DNA of 64,000 nt, taken from Syngnathus acus. Its lineage: Eukaryota; Chordata; Actinopteri; Syngnathiformes; Syngnathidae. The position numbers were made by a program, and so were the translations under genes. The stretch is from the NCBI RefSeq assembly GCF_901709675.1, contig NC_051108.1, forward strand, positions 6,172,631 through 6,236,630. Direction: 5' to 3'. The notes beneath the pieces are model-generated. The model was not told where the DNA came from. It did no database searches and saw only the letters and a list, made by a program, of their open reading frames with translations. Each line of letters opens with the position of its first letter. The stretch's first letter is position 1. This document shows positions 27,541-42,500 of the stretch, one piece after another.

Positions 27541-30500
27541 TGCCTCTAGTTCTCCCGACATCAGCGCCATACCTACGGCAAGAGACAGAAATATACGCAA
27601 CGCGCAACCAGAAGCGTGTTTTCTTACAAAGGTTGCAAAGCAAGCAGTGAGCTCTTTATGGTAAGTGTAACTGGAGCGCAACAACAATAGTGTAGTCGGC
27701 CGAGGTCAGAGTGCCGCCGCTGCGATGAGGTGCAGTCATACGATGGCGGAGACAAGTTACACAAGCGCAATAGACTCCCGCGGGAGGATTAGGAAAACAT
27801 CGAAGCTTGTTTTCCAAGAGTGACGGCAAAGACCCCCAAGACTCCTGTGTAAACTAGTTCCCGGTGTTTTTCCTTGTCAAATTAGCAGATGAAAAGTTTG
27901 GTTTAGATGAACTGCTGCAAATTTTCAGTTTGTGGGTATGACAAGTAAACTACATACCTGGTGGAAAATAAACCGACTATCACTTTTCTTAACTCATTGC
28001 CAGTATCATCCAGATAACAAAATTACAGGTGTGAATATGGCCTTAATCGTCAAGTAAACAAGGACCAAAAGTGTATCATCGGTTTTGGCCAGGACCAGAG
28101 AGAGAAATTACAAGTGGGAACGTGGGCTTAATCAAACTCGGGAAACCCATTCTTGTTTCGTACAAACCATGTCCAATCAAATTGCATACGGGCAACTTCC
28201 TTTGAAATCAATGCCAGGCTGAAACCAAGGTACTGAAGATTGTGAAGTCACGTAGGACTGATTGTTTTGATTCTAAACCCAGCGGGTACAATTTTCTGGG
28301 TTGGCTAGCATCAGAAAACCAAAATACAAGTCTGAACACGGTCTTAATTAAAGAAGGTAAACCGACAGTTGATTCACCGGGAGGTTTCGTACTCCTGGAT
28401 CACGTGAAAAAGTGTCAGACCGAGATCACGCCAACATCCCCTCGGGGGGGGTTAAAAAGAACTCGACTAGCACTTAAATTAATTAAGACAAACACACCTA
28501 CACCTGTTCACGTCCAACTCGTGCTCAGACAGATTAATTCCACCCGCACACTACTGAGTCATTGTTGTGTCTCAACACTGGAGGAATAAAAGAAGGTGGA
28601 AATTAGGAATGTGTCACAACGGCAAACAAAAGCGTACGCGAACGGTGAAAACAGCTTGAGAGTCTTATTCACTAAGACAGTGGGAATGGGCTGGCTGGCA
28701 GAAACTAAACATATCATGTGTTTCAGCGAGACAGTCTGAAGCAGGAACACCTGTGTCAATATCTTCCTGCTTGCAATGTTTTTATGATGGAGGCACTGTC
28801 ATTTCTAGCCTGAACCGAAGGTTAGAATACATATATAAGACGGGGTGGGGGGGCTGAATGGGGGGCTACAATGGTTGGATCAGATAATAAGAAGTGCGTA
28901 AGAGAAAACAAGGCCGGGGAGAGATTTGCACAGTTTCGACGGATTGCGTTTTCTGCTGTGTTTGCATTAGGGAAAAGAGTTTTGGAGGGATCACAAGGCC
29001 GCTCCGAAATGCTCTAAATAGATTTTTTTTTTTTTTTTTTCAAGTGCACGCACATTGGGACCGTGGAATGTTGGTTTTCAATCTCGGACACATGAAACGC
29101 TCGCATGGAAAACCAGTGCGGCAGTTGTTTTTTCAATCATCTATTCAAGGGCTTCCCGGTGGGTGCAAAAAAACAAACGTGTGTTCAACAAAAGACGGCC
29201 GGCGTGTGTGTGTAAGGTTACGCCGATGTTGAAGAGAAGTCATCGTTGAATATTTTATTCTTGCATCTACATCACACCCCCATCTGGTGTCCATTGCTGT
29301 TCCGTGGACCCCACCATACACCACAAGCCTGCACATGGGCCGCACATACTTGTGCTAGTAGCTACTTTTAACGGTCTCGGGGAGGAAGTCACTTTATGGG
29401 TGCATTTAATGAACATTTGATAGAAACAACATTGGACGGTCCTGCAAGGGGAGGGGGGGTCCGAGGGTAACGTCGGAAGCTGGACCAAAGGGGGGCGGGG
29501 GAGTATCTTTGTGTTTAAAACAAGTGTGAGATTTAGTGGTTTGTCTTTGTAGTTAAAGTCTATAAATCTTTCATTGGTTGAGGGTAGAAATACCGCGGCA
29601 TACTGTACAAGAGTCACGTCTATTCCTAAGCCTCCCCCGTACGGCCAAATAAGGCTTGCAGTTCCTGTGACCGTTCCTCCTTCAAGCTAGTCTCGGACAG
29701 CTCCTCTGGGACCGCTCCTAAACTTCTCGCTAAGAACAGGTGTCAAGGGTCAAAGTCATAAGGACCTATTATCTCCGCCATTACCGGGTTGACTTCCAGG
29801 CCACATCGCGGACGGCTGGTTTCGAAGTGTGGCGAACCACCGGGGACAGCAAAGCTCACTCACATTACTCAAAAAGCATTTCTTTTTTGGAAGAACGGAA
29901 ATAACAATAATATGTGTTTTCAATCACTTGAAAGCCCAACAATGTGATTTTGGAAGCCATCCCTTCACCTGCTGCACAGACTTAGCCTCCAAGATCCCCG
30001 CCGCTCCACGACCGCTCTTGTTTCTCATTCAACATCTGGCACATCCGTTAAAGGTGTTCAGAGCTTATTTTACGCACAACAACCGAGCGGGAGTACGCAT
30101 CTGATGATTAAAATGGCAGGAGGCATTTCAGTCAGGTTGGAGGATCCATAGGTCTGGAGTTTGGTATTGTTCGGTTTTGGCGGAGGTTTGCGCTCATCCG
30201 AATGCCGTTCTAGTTTGATTTTCGTCTGCGGTACTGACTGACGTTGACCCTACGGGAGTTGGCATTAATGCAGCTGCTCTCCTAGACACATCAACAAACA
30301 GACCTCGGTGCGGAACTGGAGTAAGCGGCCTGGGAAGCTTAAGGAAAAAGTCTGGGGCATTTAGTGGTCGGATGGAAAATGGCAGGGTGCAGACACAAAA
30401 GAGCAGGTGCGGTGGGCATGGTTGTGACACAAACTGTCCAAAGGCAGGGATATAAAATCGGATTTCCAGATTCCTGGCAAGACTCCGAAGCGGAATATAT

Positions 30501-33500
30501 TTACTTGCTGCTTTTATCTTTGATGAGAGCGGCCTCAAAGTCACCGTAGACAATCTCCGATTGGCTCGCGGCCGCACGATCGCTCACGGAAAAAAAAAAA
30601 AACGTATCAACGCGAGGCGAGACGATAGCCTCTTGAGGGATTTCTCTAACTTGCAAAGCCTTTTTTTCCCCCTTCGTGTGCTGCAAACGCTAATTTTAGA
30701 GGTGGTGCTGCTGGTGTTTTTTCTGTATTCCGAGAACAGCCGGCGAGATGACGTCCGACATAGCTAAAATTGTGGCATCTGCGCTGCAGCTCTGAACACA
30801 TCAAACGGACACGCGTCCGCAGGATCAGTTTTAGCGGGCGAATAAGGAAATTATTGCATGGTTGAGAGTGCTTTTATACTCATACACACTTTGGCATGCA
30901 AGCGGGACTCAGGAGTCGGTCGTTGTACATGTGCCACAAATTAAGTTGTTTGGACTTTTTATCGCTACATTTACATTACAAAAAAGGCAGGTAGGAATCG
31001 ACAACACGGCGACGATTCTTACATATGTTCAACCAGCGCCATTGCTGTAAGAGTTAATCGTCCGTGCAATCGCTGCGGAGTTGGCCTGGCAGTGACATGC
31101 TGAGGTCATTACCTCTGGCTTTGGAGGAGTCCATTATAAAGTCCGAAGTTTGGGATCTTAAAAAGCGTCGTCGGGTCCACATTTTAACGACTGTTTAATC
31201 ACAACTAGTTCCTCGGGGGAAACGTCGAGCAAAACCTTTGATGGCCAAACATTTTTGGTTCTGCAAAAACTGGAACACTCAATACACAAAATGGCGTACC
31301 CAATATTTTGTACGGTTTAAAAATCAGACTCCTTTTCGAGGTACTATCAAAGAAAGGAAAATTCTTTTTCATCATCTTCTTTACTCTAATTTTACTGTCG
31401 CTCTGTGATCAAATAAGTTCAGGATGTGTTTCCAGCTCTTTGTTCACCAACACATTTCTACAGAGGATACAGGAAGGACTTCCATATGGACCACATATGA
31501 ACTTCTAAAACAGGCTGGTGAATGGATTTGCCTCTAGACACTGATCTAAGGTCAGTGCCGTGTTTATTCCTGTTGATGGTTACAGTTGGGTTTTTTTTTT
31601 TGGTGGGGGCCAAGGAGGGGGGTGCGAGGCAAAAAGCGACTGATGACTAGGACGCTTGCCGAAGGGCGTCTCCCACACCCGGAGCTTGAAAGGGGTAGTG
31701 TGGTTACGGGAGCGGCCTGGATCTTTGTAGCAGGAAGTGAAGAGATCAATCAAAGGCAGCAAGCAACATGACATCCCACAGCACGCCTGTTAAATAAATG
31801 TCCATCTTTGACAGTAAATCTCGCCATCATGGATGCTCACATTCTGAGTTAGTCTTCCATTTTGCCACGTTTGAGGTCAATAGTCAAATCTGCGGCAGCT
31901 TTCAAGGAAGAAAAGTATTTAGCCGTTGCTGACGTGTGATTATCGCCTAAGACCAATGATAATATTGTCATGAGTTAGCACAATGCTGATGTAGCACCTT
32001 TTGGGGCTCAAGGCCAGGAACCGGCTTCGCAGGGCACCCGTTGATCCCGAGGTATGAAAGGAGACCTGTGAGGGGGGTTTTCGAGGAGGGGGGACTTGCT
32101 TGGTGGTCTATGAGAACAAGCTGGTGCCGAACTTTTTGTACTTAGTGCAGATTACCAGAAGGCCGCTTCCAGATGCAGAGCGCCAATGGGGTGACAGACT
32201 CTCTCTTTGCTCGGGCGGTTTGACAGAACTCTGACACACTTTTCTCGTTAGCCTAATATGGTTTTTGCGGCAACCGTCGCAGGCTCATCCGGGTATCGAT
32301 GATATCAACTATAATTGGTAAACTATTATGGACTCTGAGATTCCCAACCCCGAATGACTAACACAGGCTACAATAATATTCTCTCTGTTCCACCAGGACA
32401 TGCTAATGAGCGGCGGCTCTCCCTTGAAGTCCCAAAGCTAACTCAGCTGCAAGGTGTATTTGTCACTCCTTCAACCTGCTGACCGACAGCCTGACAGCAG
32501 CGTGGTAAGGTCTGCCTCACCGGGCTTCCTGTTACTCACTTCCTGTCCCCGCCCTGCACCTGCAATCCGACTTGTGGTTGACGTCATGGCAGGTTTTTCC
32601 TCTCCTTCAGTCATGGCATAAAGTGTGAACATCCATCAGCAGGTTCCAGCTCAAACATCAGTCAAAGGGCCCACACAGTGAATGTGGTTCTTTGTGATGA
32701 CCTCTTTGGCGAGCCCAATGCTTTCACTTCAAATAGACGCATTTCTGATTTCTGAGCTCTGCATAATGAAAAAGTGACCTTAAGAGGGGGACGGGTTGTT
32801 CTGCTTTCCGGTGTGAGGGAGGAACAAACTCTCGATGCCCTCGATGTATGGAGGAATAATTACAGTGGGCCTTTCTACCATCAGTGACCACAGTCAAATG
32901 ATAGATTGAGGAGTGTACACTCCACTACTTGGACAGACCCATGACTAAATGGAAATATTATTTAAGCACCAGTACTACATATTTTTTTCCACTTTCCCAA
33001 GTTCTGGGGGGTTTTTTTTCAAAATATTTGGGGGGGTTGGGGGGCAGTTTTTACGTCAATGGCCAGTTAATACGTTTAGGCAACTGTCAGCAGACAAGAA
33101 ACCTATTAACCCTTCTTGTTTATTTTCTCACCTGTAGAGTTTATTTGAACAAATGCGGATTTCCAATAACTGGATAATTGTTACTTCTATCAATCAGACA
33201 TTTCTGAATATTTATCCAGATCCTCACTGAAATATAATGTGTCATTCCTTGGCCTGAGATTTGAGCATGTTCCTTTGGTCCAATGTTGAGGATACAGTAG
33301 CCTTGGCAGAAACTCAGGCATGCGGCACCATTGTTACGATAAAGTCATGAAGTATCCTTGAATTTTGGCATTTGTGAGGTTTGCAGTTTAGCAACAAACA
33401 GGAGTCGACAGTGGAAAGAATCTGTGTTGCTGTCGCTGTGCAAACATGATGCGTTCTGTTGACTGGAGCATAAAATAGCGCTTTTGGGTTTTGGGTTTCC

Positions 33501-36500
33501 AGAGCGGGATCAGGGCTGTAGTATATTGAGTCCATGTGGAGAGTGCATTTTTAATCTGAGCCTTAGCCACAGTCCTTCCTGTTTCTAATTTGGCGCTGCA
33601 GTGGTTTTGTCCCGAGGCCAAAAGCCTCTCTTCCACAGAGTGTCTATTTCCTCTGAAGTGAATAGTAGCAGGTGTGCTGGCCCTGGATCCCTTTAGAGGA
33701 GTCTGCTTATGAATGGCCCACATCACACTCCTTCTCGCCTGGCTTTGTTTTCCTTTATTTTCTCTTCTTCCTTTTGGTCCAGCATTTCCGACTGACTCGC
33801 ATTCTCTCTCACACACACTTCCGTTGCTGTTGTGTCTTTGACGGTCTTTTGTCTCCGTCATCACTGCTTTTTTTTACTTTGAAGTCAAAGACACAGCGCT
33901 GGGCTGATCGGAATAAAACGATGACAAGAACAAGGTCAGTGCAGCAACCCCCCCCCACACACACACACACCACCAGACAAGTCATAAATCTCCAGCACGC
34001 AAAAAACACAACACGTGAATCAGTCCAAACATCTGAATAAAGTATCCGCAAGACAAAATACAACCAGATCGCGACAATCCAGAGAACATAAAAAGATCAA
34101 CCAAACAATGAGTGTCGTAAATAATCGAAAGAACCTGTCATTGAAACTCATCCAATCCATAAGCGGAGGAGACACGCTGTCACGCTGTTTCACTGAAGCA
34201 CTGCGATTGGAATTAACCTCCAATGACCTTCACTTCCCGATTGCGAGAAACCCCCACTTTCACCAAAACACACTCGCTAATGAGTTGGACTTTAGCTACA
34301 AATCATAGAAATCATCCCGTCATGGCCAAAGTCGTATTCTCACTTATCTCAGAGGGAAAACAAGGCAAAGGGAACGTGTCGCCTGCCAAAGATTTGCGGC
34401 CTAACGCGAGGGTGAAATGCAGCTGCAAAGCCATTAAGGAAATGAGAGTCCAACAAGATGGGCTGTTGAAAAGCAACACATGGCGTCTTAATGGTGTTTG
34501 GGTTTGTTCAATTTTCTTTCCACATCAGTCGCCAAAGCAGAACTTGGTATATAGATTAGGAACTCGCCATGTCTGTTTACAGAGCTAGCAAGTCTATAAA
34601 ACACGCGACAAAACCTGGCTGTAATATATTTCGAAGCAGAGTGCCTCTGAAAATCGGTCAACGATATAACGAAAAAAAGGAATGAAATACATCCCCCTCG
34701 TGGTCTCCAATGAGCCGTGATCCAAACGTGCCATTTTAAGACACTTAATTTGCAGATGGAAGCGGCGGTCTTTGACCTTCCACTAACAATTGAGGTTAGC
34801 TGATCTCTACGCAGGCCTCTCGCTCCCGCCTCCGCTCTTGTGATTCTCTGCCAAACTCCACCGCCGACATTTACGTTTTCCAGTAGCGGTGTTCCTGGCA
34901 TGGGCGCACACTCCCGTGTTTACATAAGATGTTTAAACTTGATGCTGATTAAACAAATCCAATCCGGAGCCCCCCGACTTCAATCACTGACTTCACGTTG
35001 ACATTACGTTAATGAAACTGGCGGTGGCCGGATCACCATGACCATTTCCTCAAGGTTTGGGTGGGGAAGCGATTCGTACACCAGTAAATCCAGAAAGTAT
35101 TTTCAGACGACTCATATGTGGATTGATGTCACCCGCTAGTTCCCACAGGCTTGCATGTGGTTGGATTTTCTCCGTGCGGTGTGGAGTATTTTCCTAAAAA
35201 TCTCCCGAGTCCCCTGACACAGGTTGTTTGGCAACGATTCCATTCCCACACTTATGGTTTCAAGCGGCCTGGCTTTGTCCTCGCAAATCCAGACCAAAGC
35301 GCACGTAGCACAATGCAATTTCATGAACGCTGACTTTTTCCAGCCTTACATCAGATAATCACTGATTACTTAAACTCGGGAAACATCGAGCAGGTCAGCC
35401 ATCAGCCACGCCAGGTTTTTTCCCATACGAGACCAAAGTCAACTTCCAAGTCTGACTGAGGACAGGCAACGGTATCATGGAACAGTTGTGTGGTTTGAAG
35501 ATGGGGAAAAAGGACAGAAGCCTGAAGGTTTTCTAATCTCCTGAGAACAAGTCGAGTTTATTTGTCCTCAGGATTGAGCTCCAAAGTTTGTTTCCCAGGA
35601 GTGTTAATTGTTTCTCACTCCATAGTACGCCCTCCGGTTGCGATGGTTTTTGGCTCCTCACCTGGGTTCTTTCAATGGATGCGGGATGGTGATTGACCTT
35701 CATTGGTGCCGCTTTGGCTGCGGTCCAGCCGCCCATCTGGTCCTAGCTTGCGCAGCTATCCTCAGCCCGCTATGTTCAGGATGGCTAGCCGTCCGCCTAA
35801 TTGTATCACATTCTCCGGGCTTTGTTCTGGCATTCTCTTGCCAGCTAAAGGTTGCAAAAATCTCATCCGCCACATCAGAGGGGATCTATTAACCCTTGAC
35901 CCCTAGTTGGTGTGTGTGGACAAGGCCGCTCCTCACACCCAACGCCGGGCCCATTAACACGTCGCCCCGCAGCAGAAAAACTATTTTGACGGGCTGTAAT
36001 TGGTGCTAAGTGACGGCGGACAAAGACCCCCTCTGTGCTGCCCGCTGGACTGAGCGGTACTGACCACTCACAGAGCTTCACGCTTGACATTTCCTTTCCG
36101 GGTCTGAACTGGGGAAGCCCCTTCCTGCACCGCCGCCACCTCCTCTGATTCCTCCATCCCCGCAGCCCCCTCTGATCCTTGCCACGGCGCTCCTTTGAAA
36201 ACGTGAGATAATGAGGGTCGAGCGGGCCGAGCCGGCTGGAGCGGGATCGCACGGTCCGGACCTGCGTAGGCTGATTAATCTAACGGCGGGGCCATTCCTT
36301 TCAGAGCCGGCCTAATTAGTTTATGTTAGCTGCAGAAGGTCAGGGGACGTGTTTGACTGGGGTCTTTTCTTTAAATGCCACAATGGTGCCATGATCTGAG
36401 GACGCAGGTGCAGCGACCGGCCGGCTTTAATGTTTCCGAGCCGCTCGGTTATTCGGTCGAGTTGCAAACCGGCAAAGACAACGAGGCCTTTTAAACCGTG

Positions 36501-39500
36501 ACACTTGACATTTATCAGTCTCAATCTGTTTGGACGGCTTTTCAAGTTCATCTGTCATGAACTCAAAAATTATACGACGTATAGGGACATGTGTCTGGTA
36601 TCGGATACGAAATAACTTTAGTAACAGCCGTCGACCAGGAAGAATCATTGCATTGCTCGACTACAAACTTAGCCTCGCTCAATAAATTGTGGCACAATTC
36701 AACTTGATTTGTGGTGGATGCTAATGGACCGATCCCAAATTCCCTTGTATCGTTTGTATTCGCAGGAATATACCAAGGCAACCCAGGTCTAGCTCTCCTC
36801 GCCAAAAGGCCATGCCACTCTCTCGTCCCCCATATTTAAGAGTCTGATGTCAGACAGCAGCAGAGGAGACTTTAATACTAAACGTCTGCCCCTGTCATTA
36901 CCCGCCCGTGCGACCGCCTATCAGAGAGCTGTGAGTGATGTGGGAAAGCCTGGGCCCTGTCCTCCCAGCCCCTGTAGGCCGGGCCGCCTCCTCCGTCCAA
37001 ACCAAACTGAAAACTACAGGACAGGCACAGCTAAGGGTTGACATCAAGGAGGAAGTGGGCGCTCTAAGCTTTGGTCAGGGAAGGAGAGAAGGCTAGACAT
37101 TAATCTGTGCTGTCTCTTTCTTACACGCTTTCCTCCAGATCTAGTTTTGCATTAAGACTGAAAAGCCAAACCAAGGTGTGAACACGGCCTCGAACGCCAC
37201 GTCCAGCATCACCATAAAATCCCAACAGTATTTGCACTGATGTATTTACAAACTCACGATATGAAAATGATGTTTACCAATACTCCAAATCCCGCTAGGC
37301 CAATTCATTTCCGTCCAGATTTTCCGACACCTGCGGTGGGGGAAAACATGCCAGCTCGCTTCATGAGCCAAGCCCGTGTGATGAGAGGACACCTGCAGAA
37401 CCCGGCGTTCCCAATTGGCTTTGTGAAAGCATCTGAACCGAGGGGTGAGGGGTGGGAGAGCTGGAAGCCCAGACCCAGGTTTTGCCTCGAAGGCCTTAAC
37501 TATCACTCCAGTCCACGGGTTGCCTTTGGCCTTGCTAACTGTTCCATGAAATGGGCCCCAGGAACAGTGCAAACCTCCCAGAAACAGGCCGCTCACTGTT
37601 AGCCAACAGTGCTGCCTTTGTGCGAAAATTGTCAAAGCTGGCCCGTTAGTGCACCGCTGCTGCCTTTCTTTGGAGCCTCAGCTGTGAACAAACAAAGCTG
37701 GCTAAAAAGTTTTGCATGATGCTTAGCTAGGTAGCTGGCGAGCTGCCCCGGCGCCTGTGGCAATGAGAGAAATGACGTGTTTGTGTTTGCTGTGTCCTGC
37801 AGGTGGCGTTTAAATGGCGAATGAGAGTCAATGGCCCTTTTGATGAGGACCTTTTTTTTTTGTTTCCATGAGTACAATAGAAGAGCGTAAATCTATAACG
37901 CCTTGAGCGATCTGAATGGTACTTGATTCCGAGTCTCTGTTTTCTCTTCTTTTGATAAGTCAAAATGGACAGACTAGAAAAGGACAGTAAAAAAAAAAAA
38001 AGCACAGGCAACGCTAGTAGCACTTTTATTTGACTGCTTTTCACTTTTTTTTCATAATTGTTCCCTAGTTGCTGGGGTTTTTTTTTTTTTTTTTTCATCT
38101 ATGCTCTCCGTGCCAATATAATTCAACATCCATGGCCAAGCCAAATATTTGCAGCATGGCTTGTGCTTCTAAACTGAGCAGTAGTTTGGGCAAAAGAGGT
38201 TGGTCCTTGCCAGGAGCGCTGCACAGACAAGGAAATGAGATACAGATTTACTTCTCATCTCTGCTTCTAATTAGTGCTTCTTCCCTCGTTATATAAGAAA
38301 CAATTCGGCGAGCGAATATATTTCTTAAGCACTCGAACTCCTCACCTCGGATCACAGCCGGGCTACGAGCAGGGCGGCTCGATGGCAAACCGACTGTTTA
38401 CCACTCCTTCGGAACAGATGACACAAACTGCCGAGTAAAGAAGCGTTTACAGTTTGCGCAGTTCCCCGCAGAGAGGCCCGGCAAATGCTTCTTCCACAGA
38501 CTGCATAGGGAAATATTTGCAATGGTTTCCATCCAGATCTGGGTCACTTGGTTCCACAGTCACGGCACAGGTGAGCGAGAGTAAGAGTTGTCAGGCGCTG
38601 GATATTGGCGGGCTTTTTACTTTCCAGTGCCACAAAACAACAAGAGATACCGTTGTGTCCGCAACTCGCCGCGATGCCAACCGCTGCCGGGTCCCACGGG
38701 CCAGTGCCCGGATTGGCCCTCGTACCTAGTCCAAAGCGGTCCGCTCGAGATTCATTTATGAGCGGGAGCCCTCGGGAGAATAGCGAGCTGTCATCTGGCG
38801 GTGTTGCGGCAGCAAGCAGTTGAAAACAGCCTCTCTCACGCTGAGTGTATTTTGGCACGCGAGGGCTGCAATCATGCATGATTAGCCCGAGAACTCCATT
38901 CCGAGGCTGGACCGGGCCGTGTTCCTGTCACCCTGTCAGAAATGATATTTACCTACCACTTTTCCGAAGTGTAGCGAGAAATAAAGAGAGTCTTGAGTGA
39001 TCGATGGAAATCGGGCAGGTGTGTCATGTTGACTTAAATATTTTTCAAGAAACTCCAAAACATCAAAACACAAACGGCCTCATGTAGGCTTTCACTTCAC
39101 TTTACAAAAGTCATTTTAAATCAACCCATGAAATGGTTTTTTCCAAAGCTGCGGACTCTGTATTTAATTTTAAACTTTAGGACATAAAAGCAGTGCTGAT
39201 CTAAAATTGTATTGGCGGAGGGCCCACACTTTACTTTCCAACTAATTTTATCCAAGAGGAGACTGAGGGCAGCAAAAACATGGGCCGATACGACAAAATA
39301 GAGACTGCGACGTGCATAATTGTCCTTTCCTTTGCTATCCAAAGCAATAAAAAGGCATGTAAAAGAAACGCTTATCGTAAACCAGTTTACGGATTACGCA
39401 ATCAAACTTGTCAAGTGTTGACCCCGGTTGACGCCCGGCGGCAATAAAAGAATGCAGCTCAGAGTTTTTAAATCCGGAGCTATGCGAACGCAAATCCGGG

Positions 39501-42500
39501 CTACGTGAACGCAAAATGTGCTCAAAGTGAACCTTGCCTTTTTCTTGAGCCGCTTAATAGCAAAAGCAGCCTTACGCGTTCAAGGGAGTGAGCTCACCCC
39601 TGGCCAGCGATCGGCCGACAACAGGTGCAGCCCTCTCGCGTCCCTCATCTTGCTGCAAGCTTGTTTTCCTCCTACATGTGGAAAACATCTGCAGCGGTGG
39701 TCCGTCTGTGTCCCCCCCCTTCCCCTCCCCATCCCGTTATTTACTCCCACTGCCCTCGACTTTCTTTCCCTTCTCGTGCCAGGAACAAGGATTGTACATA
39801 CGAAGAGGTGTCACTCCTGGGATAAAGGCGATGGCTTTTTCTGGACGTGAGGCGGAGGTTTGCCAAGGCATATTTTTATCATGAAAAGACAACATGGAGA
39901 GATACAGTCACGCGCAGCTGGCGTGTTAATTTACTCTAAAACAGGAACAAATAGAGCGACTCACACGTGCCATAAACGTGGACATGAGGCATGAAATCTG
40001 TTTTAAAGAAAAGACACGTGATTTAAAGGTTGTGGAAGATTCCTTTGGTGCGATACCACATTTCAGTTTTTTTTGTTTTGTTTTTTAAACCGAGTGTAAA
40101 CTAGTTAAGTAGGTTTACAATTGAGGGCCTTTACTAGGTTATGCGAACTTCCTCAAGCAGACTTTTTTGCTGAAATTTGAAATTTCCCTATTTCCCCAAC
40201 ATGTTCCTTTTCGCACTTTTGACACGTGAGGTTTGTTCACAGGATGGAGCAAATCCTGATTTTGTGCAACAGCCGTAGACCAAATCTATTTTTTTATTAA
40301 TTGTATTTAATTTCACAATGTCTGTGGACATCTTATTTAATTTTTTTAAATGCCAACGTAGGCCTTTATTTTTAACGACCTGCAGAAACCCTGTATAGAT
40401 ACTATAGACGTTTTCAGCTTTGGTCCGAGCGGGGTTTCCTTTTCGATACCGGATGAATAGCGAACTTCAAACAGTAAGGTAGGTGCTAATGAACTGGATC
40501 CTGACACTGTTTACTTTACGCCCCCACAATGGTTTCATTCACAGAAATCCGGCCACGGAAAGTGTCGGTAAAGTTATCCCGGCTTGAGTTTATGCAACCT
40601 TTTCTGAACCTCAGTACGTCTTTCTCGGCGCCCCCCCCACCTTCAGGCCTTTAAGGTCGGGCCAAACACAACACTAACCAGCATCAGCTGATACAGGCGG
40701 AGGCGAGCCAGATTTAAAATGGAAGCCATTCACGGAAAAGCGGGAAGCGGCGCGAGAGCCCCACTTCCTCTTACCTGCCAGATCAGTCATGGCATCTCCA
40801 AAGTGTCGGAGGGGAGCTCGGGGGGACTTCTTCCACAGCACGCCATCCGACCACTTCCACATCATTGCCACTGAAATCCGGAGCCTGCAGAGGAAAAGGT
40901 GGTATTTCAAAACCATTATAGGTGCAGTGTTTCCTTCTCTAGTCTCTGAGGGCTTTGACAAAGCTAATAAAAGTCACAGGGGCGCATATGGCTTCATTCA
41001 GCACACCTGACGTTCACACGGTGACAAAAAAAAAACCCTCATGGCGATTGACGCTGACGACAAAAGCGAGAGAATTTCAAGGTCATTATTTGTGTCAGAC
41101 AAGAACACTGCTTTGCTTTCTGAAAGGTTTTCACACATTTGGATTTTCTATAACACGAAGCTCACATTTTTATAGGGCTGAACGGAAACCTCGAGATGTT
41201 TCCATTAATAGAAGCGCCCGTGGCTCCACACTCATACAGTATAAATAAACAATTAACCTGAAGAGAGAGGAGCTTTTATTCCTTTATTTGTTTTTCGTCG
41301 CGGCGCAAAAACAGCCCATCTGAACATGCCGGGACATATTCATCAATAAATTCGCTTTAAGGAGAACTTTCTGGACTTTAAACCAAATAAGCTAGCGAGC
41401 ACGTTATGTTGTGCGGCAAGGGATTTCATGACCTCCGAAGAGGTCGAAGGCTTCCGAAAAAATAAATTAAGAAGCCGAGACTGGAAATGTATTTTCAGGA
41501 GAGCAATGAATCGGAGTTTTAGTACCCGGCTGGGCTATAGGGCAGCGGCCCGTTCAAGTCCCCGGAGTCGGGCGCTGTCAAGAGTTTCTCTTTCCGTGCT
41601 ACTTCTCAGGCCTCCCGACTACCTCCCGTCCCCCTTTCTAGACTATTCCCACAGGAACAGGCCCGGCGGTCTCGCCAGGCTGCAGAGGTGAGAGTGTCCA
41701 AGGGATTTTAGGGGTGGTGGGGGTCGAGTTGGTAACATTATGAAAACAACACTTTTGAACGGTGTTTACCTCCGCACCCATATTGAGTCATGAATTAGGC
41801 CTCCGTTGAGCCATCAAAGCAAGCGGTGAGGTAGTTCCTTGTTGCATTCATGACTCCCTTACGTCTACCCCGCCACCCCATCGCCAGCTTTCCCACTCCC
41901 CCAAATCTTCCCCAAAGCACGAGCCTCGGCGGCATGAATGGGTCATTGTGATGCGTCTCCGTCACGGCAGCGAATGTTTTCACTTCCATTTGATCCATAG
42001 GCGAGGCTGCTAATTGGGTAAGCGTGTTCCCAGGTCACCGGGAGGTTTTCCCTTTCCGTAAATACGGAAAGTCAGCAAAAAAAAAAGGGGGTCCTCGCAG
42101 ATGTCGTTTCCCACCCGCGTTCCATTTCTCAAAAAGTGAACTTTATCATCAATATTGATCCCTTTCCGTTACTCACTTCAGGTGTCTCAGGGACGTGGAC
42201 TCAGTCTGTCTGGTTATTTTCCATAATTTTCCAAAGCTTGGGAGTTTATTTGTTTGTTTTTTGTTCCTTCTCTGTACAATTTACATTTCCTTTCACACCA
42301 GCCCACTGCAATGATCTCATGTCCCAGCATGACACGGTCTGCATGTTTGTTTTGGGTGTGGGGTCTTGCAACCACGTGGAGACTGTGGAGAATCGTGGGT
42401 TGATGGCTTTTACACTTCAAAATACAAACACTTGAGTATTTGAAAATATGTGTGAAAGCATTGCTGCATTGAATGCATCAAAGCTAGGGTCTCCTGGATT

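Noticed and set aside
35875-36252. 125-codon minus-strand open frame in the bmp2-fermt1 gap
   Set aside because: Arg/Gly-rich composition typical of GC-rich non-coding DNA; no splice signals or family match.
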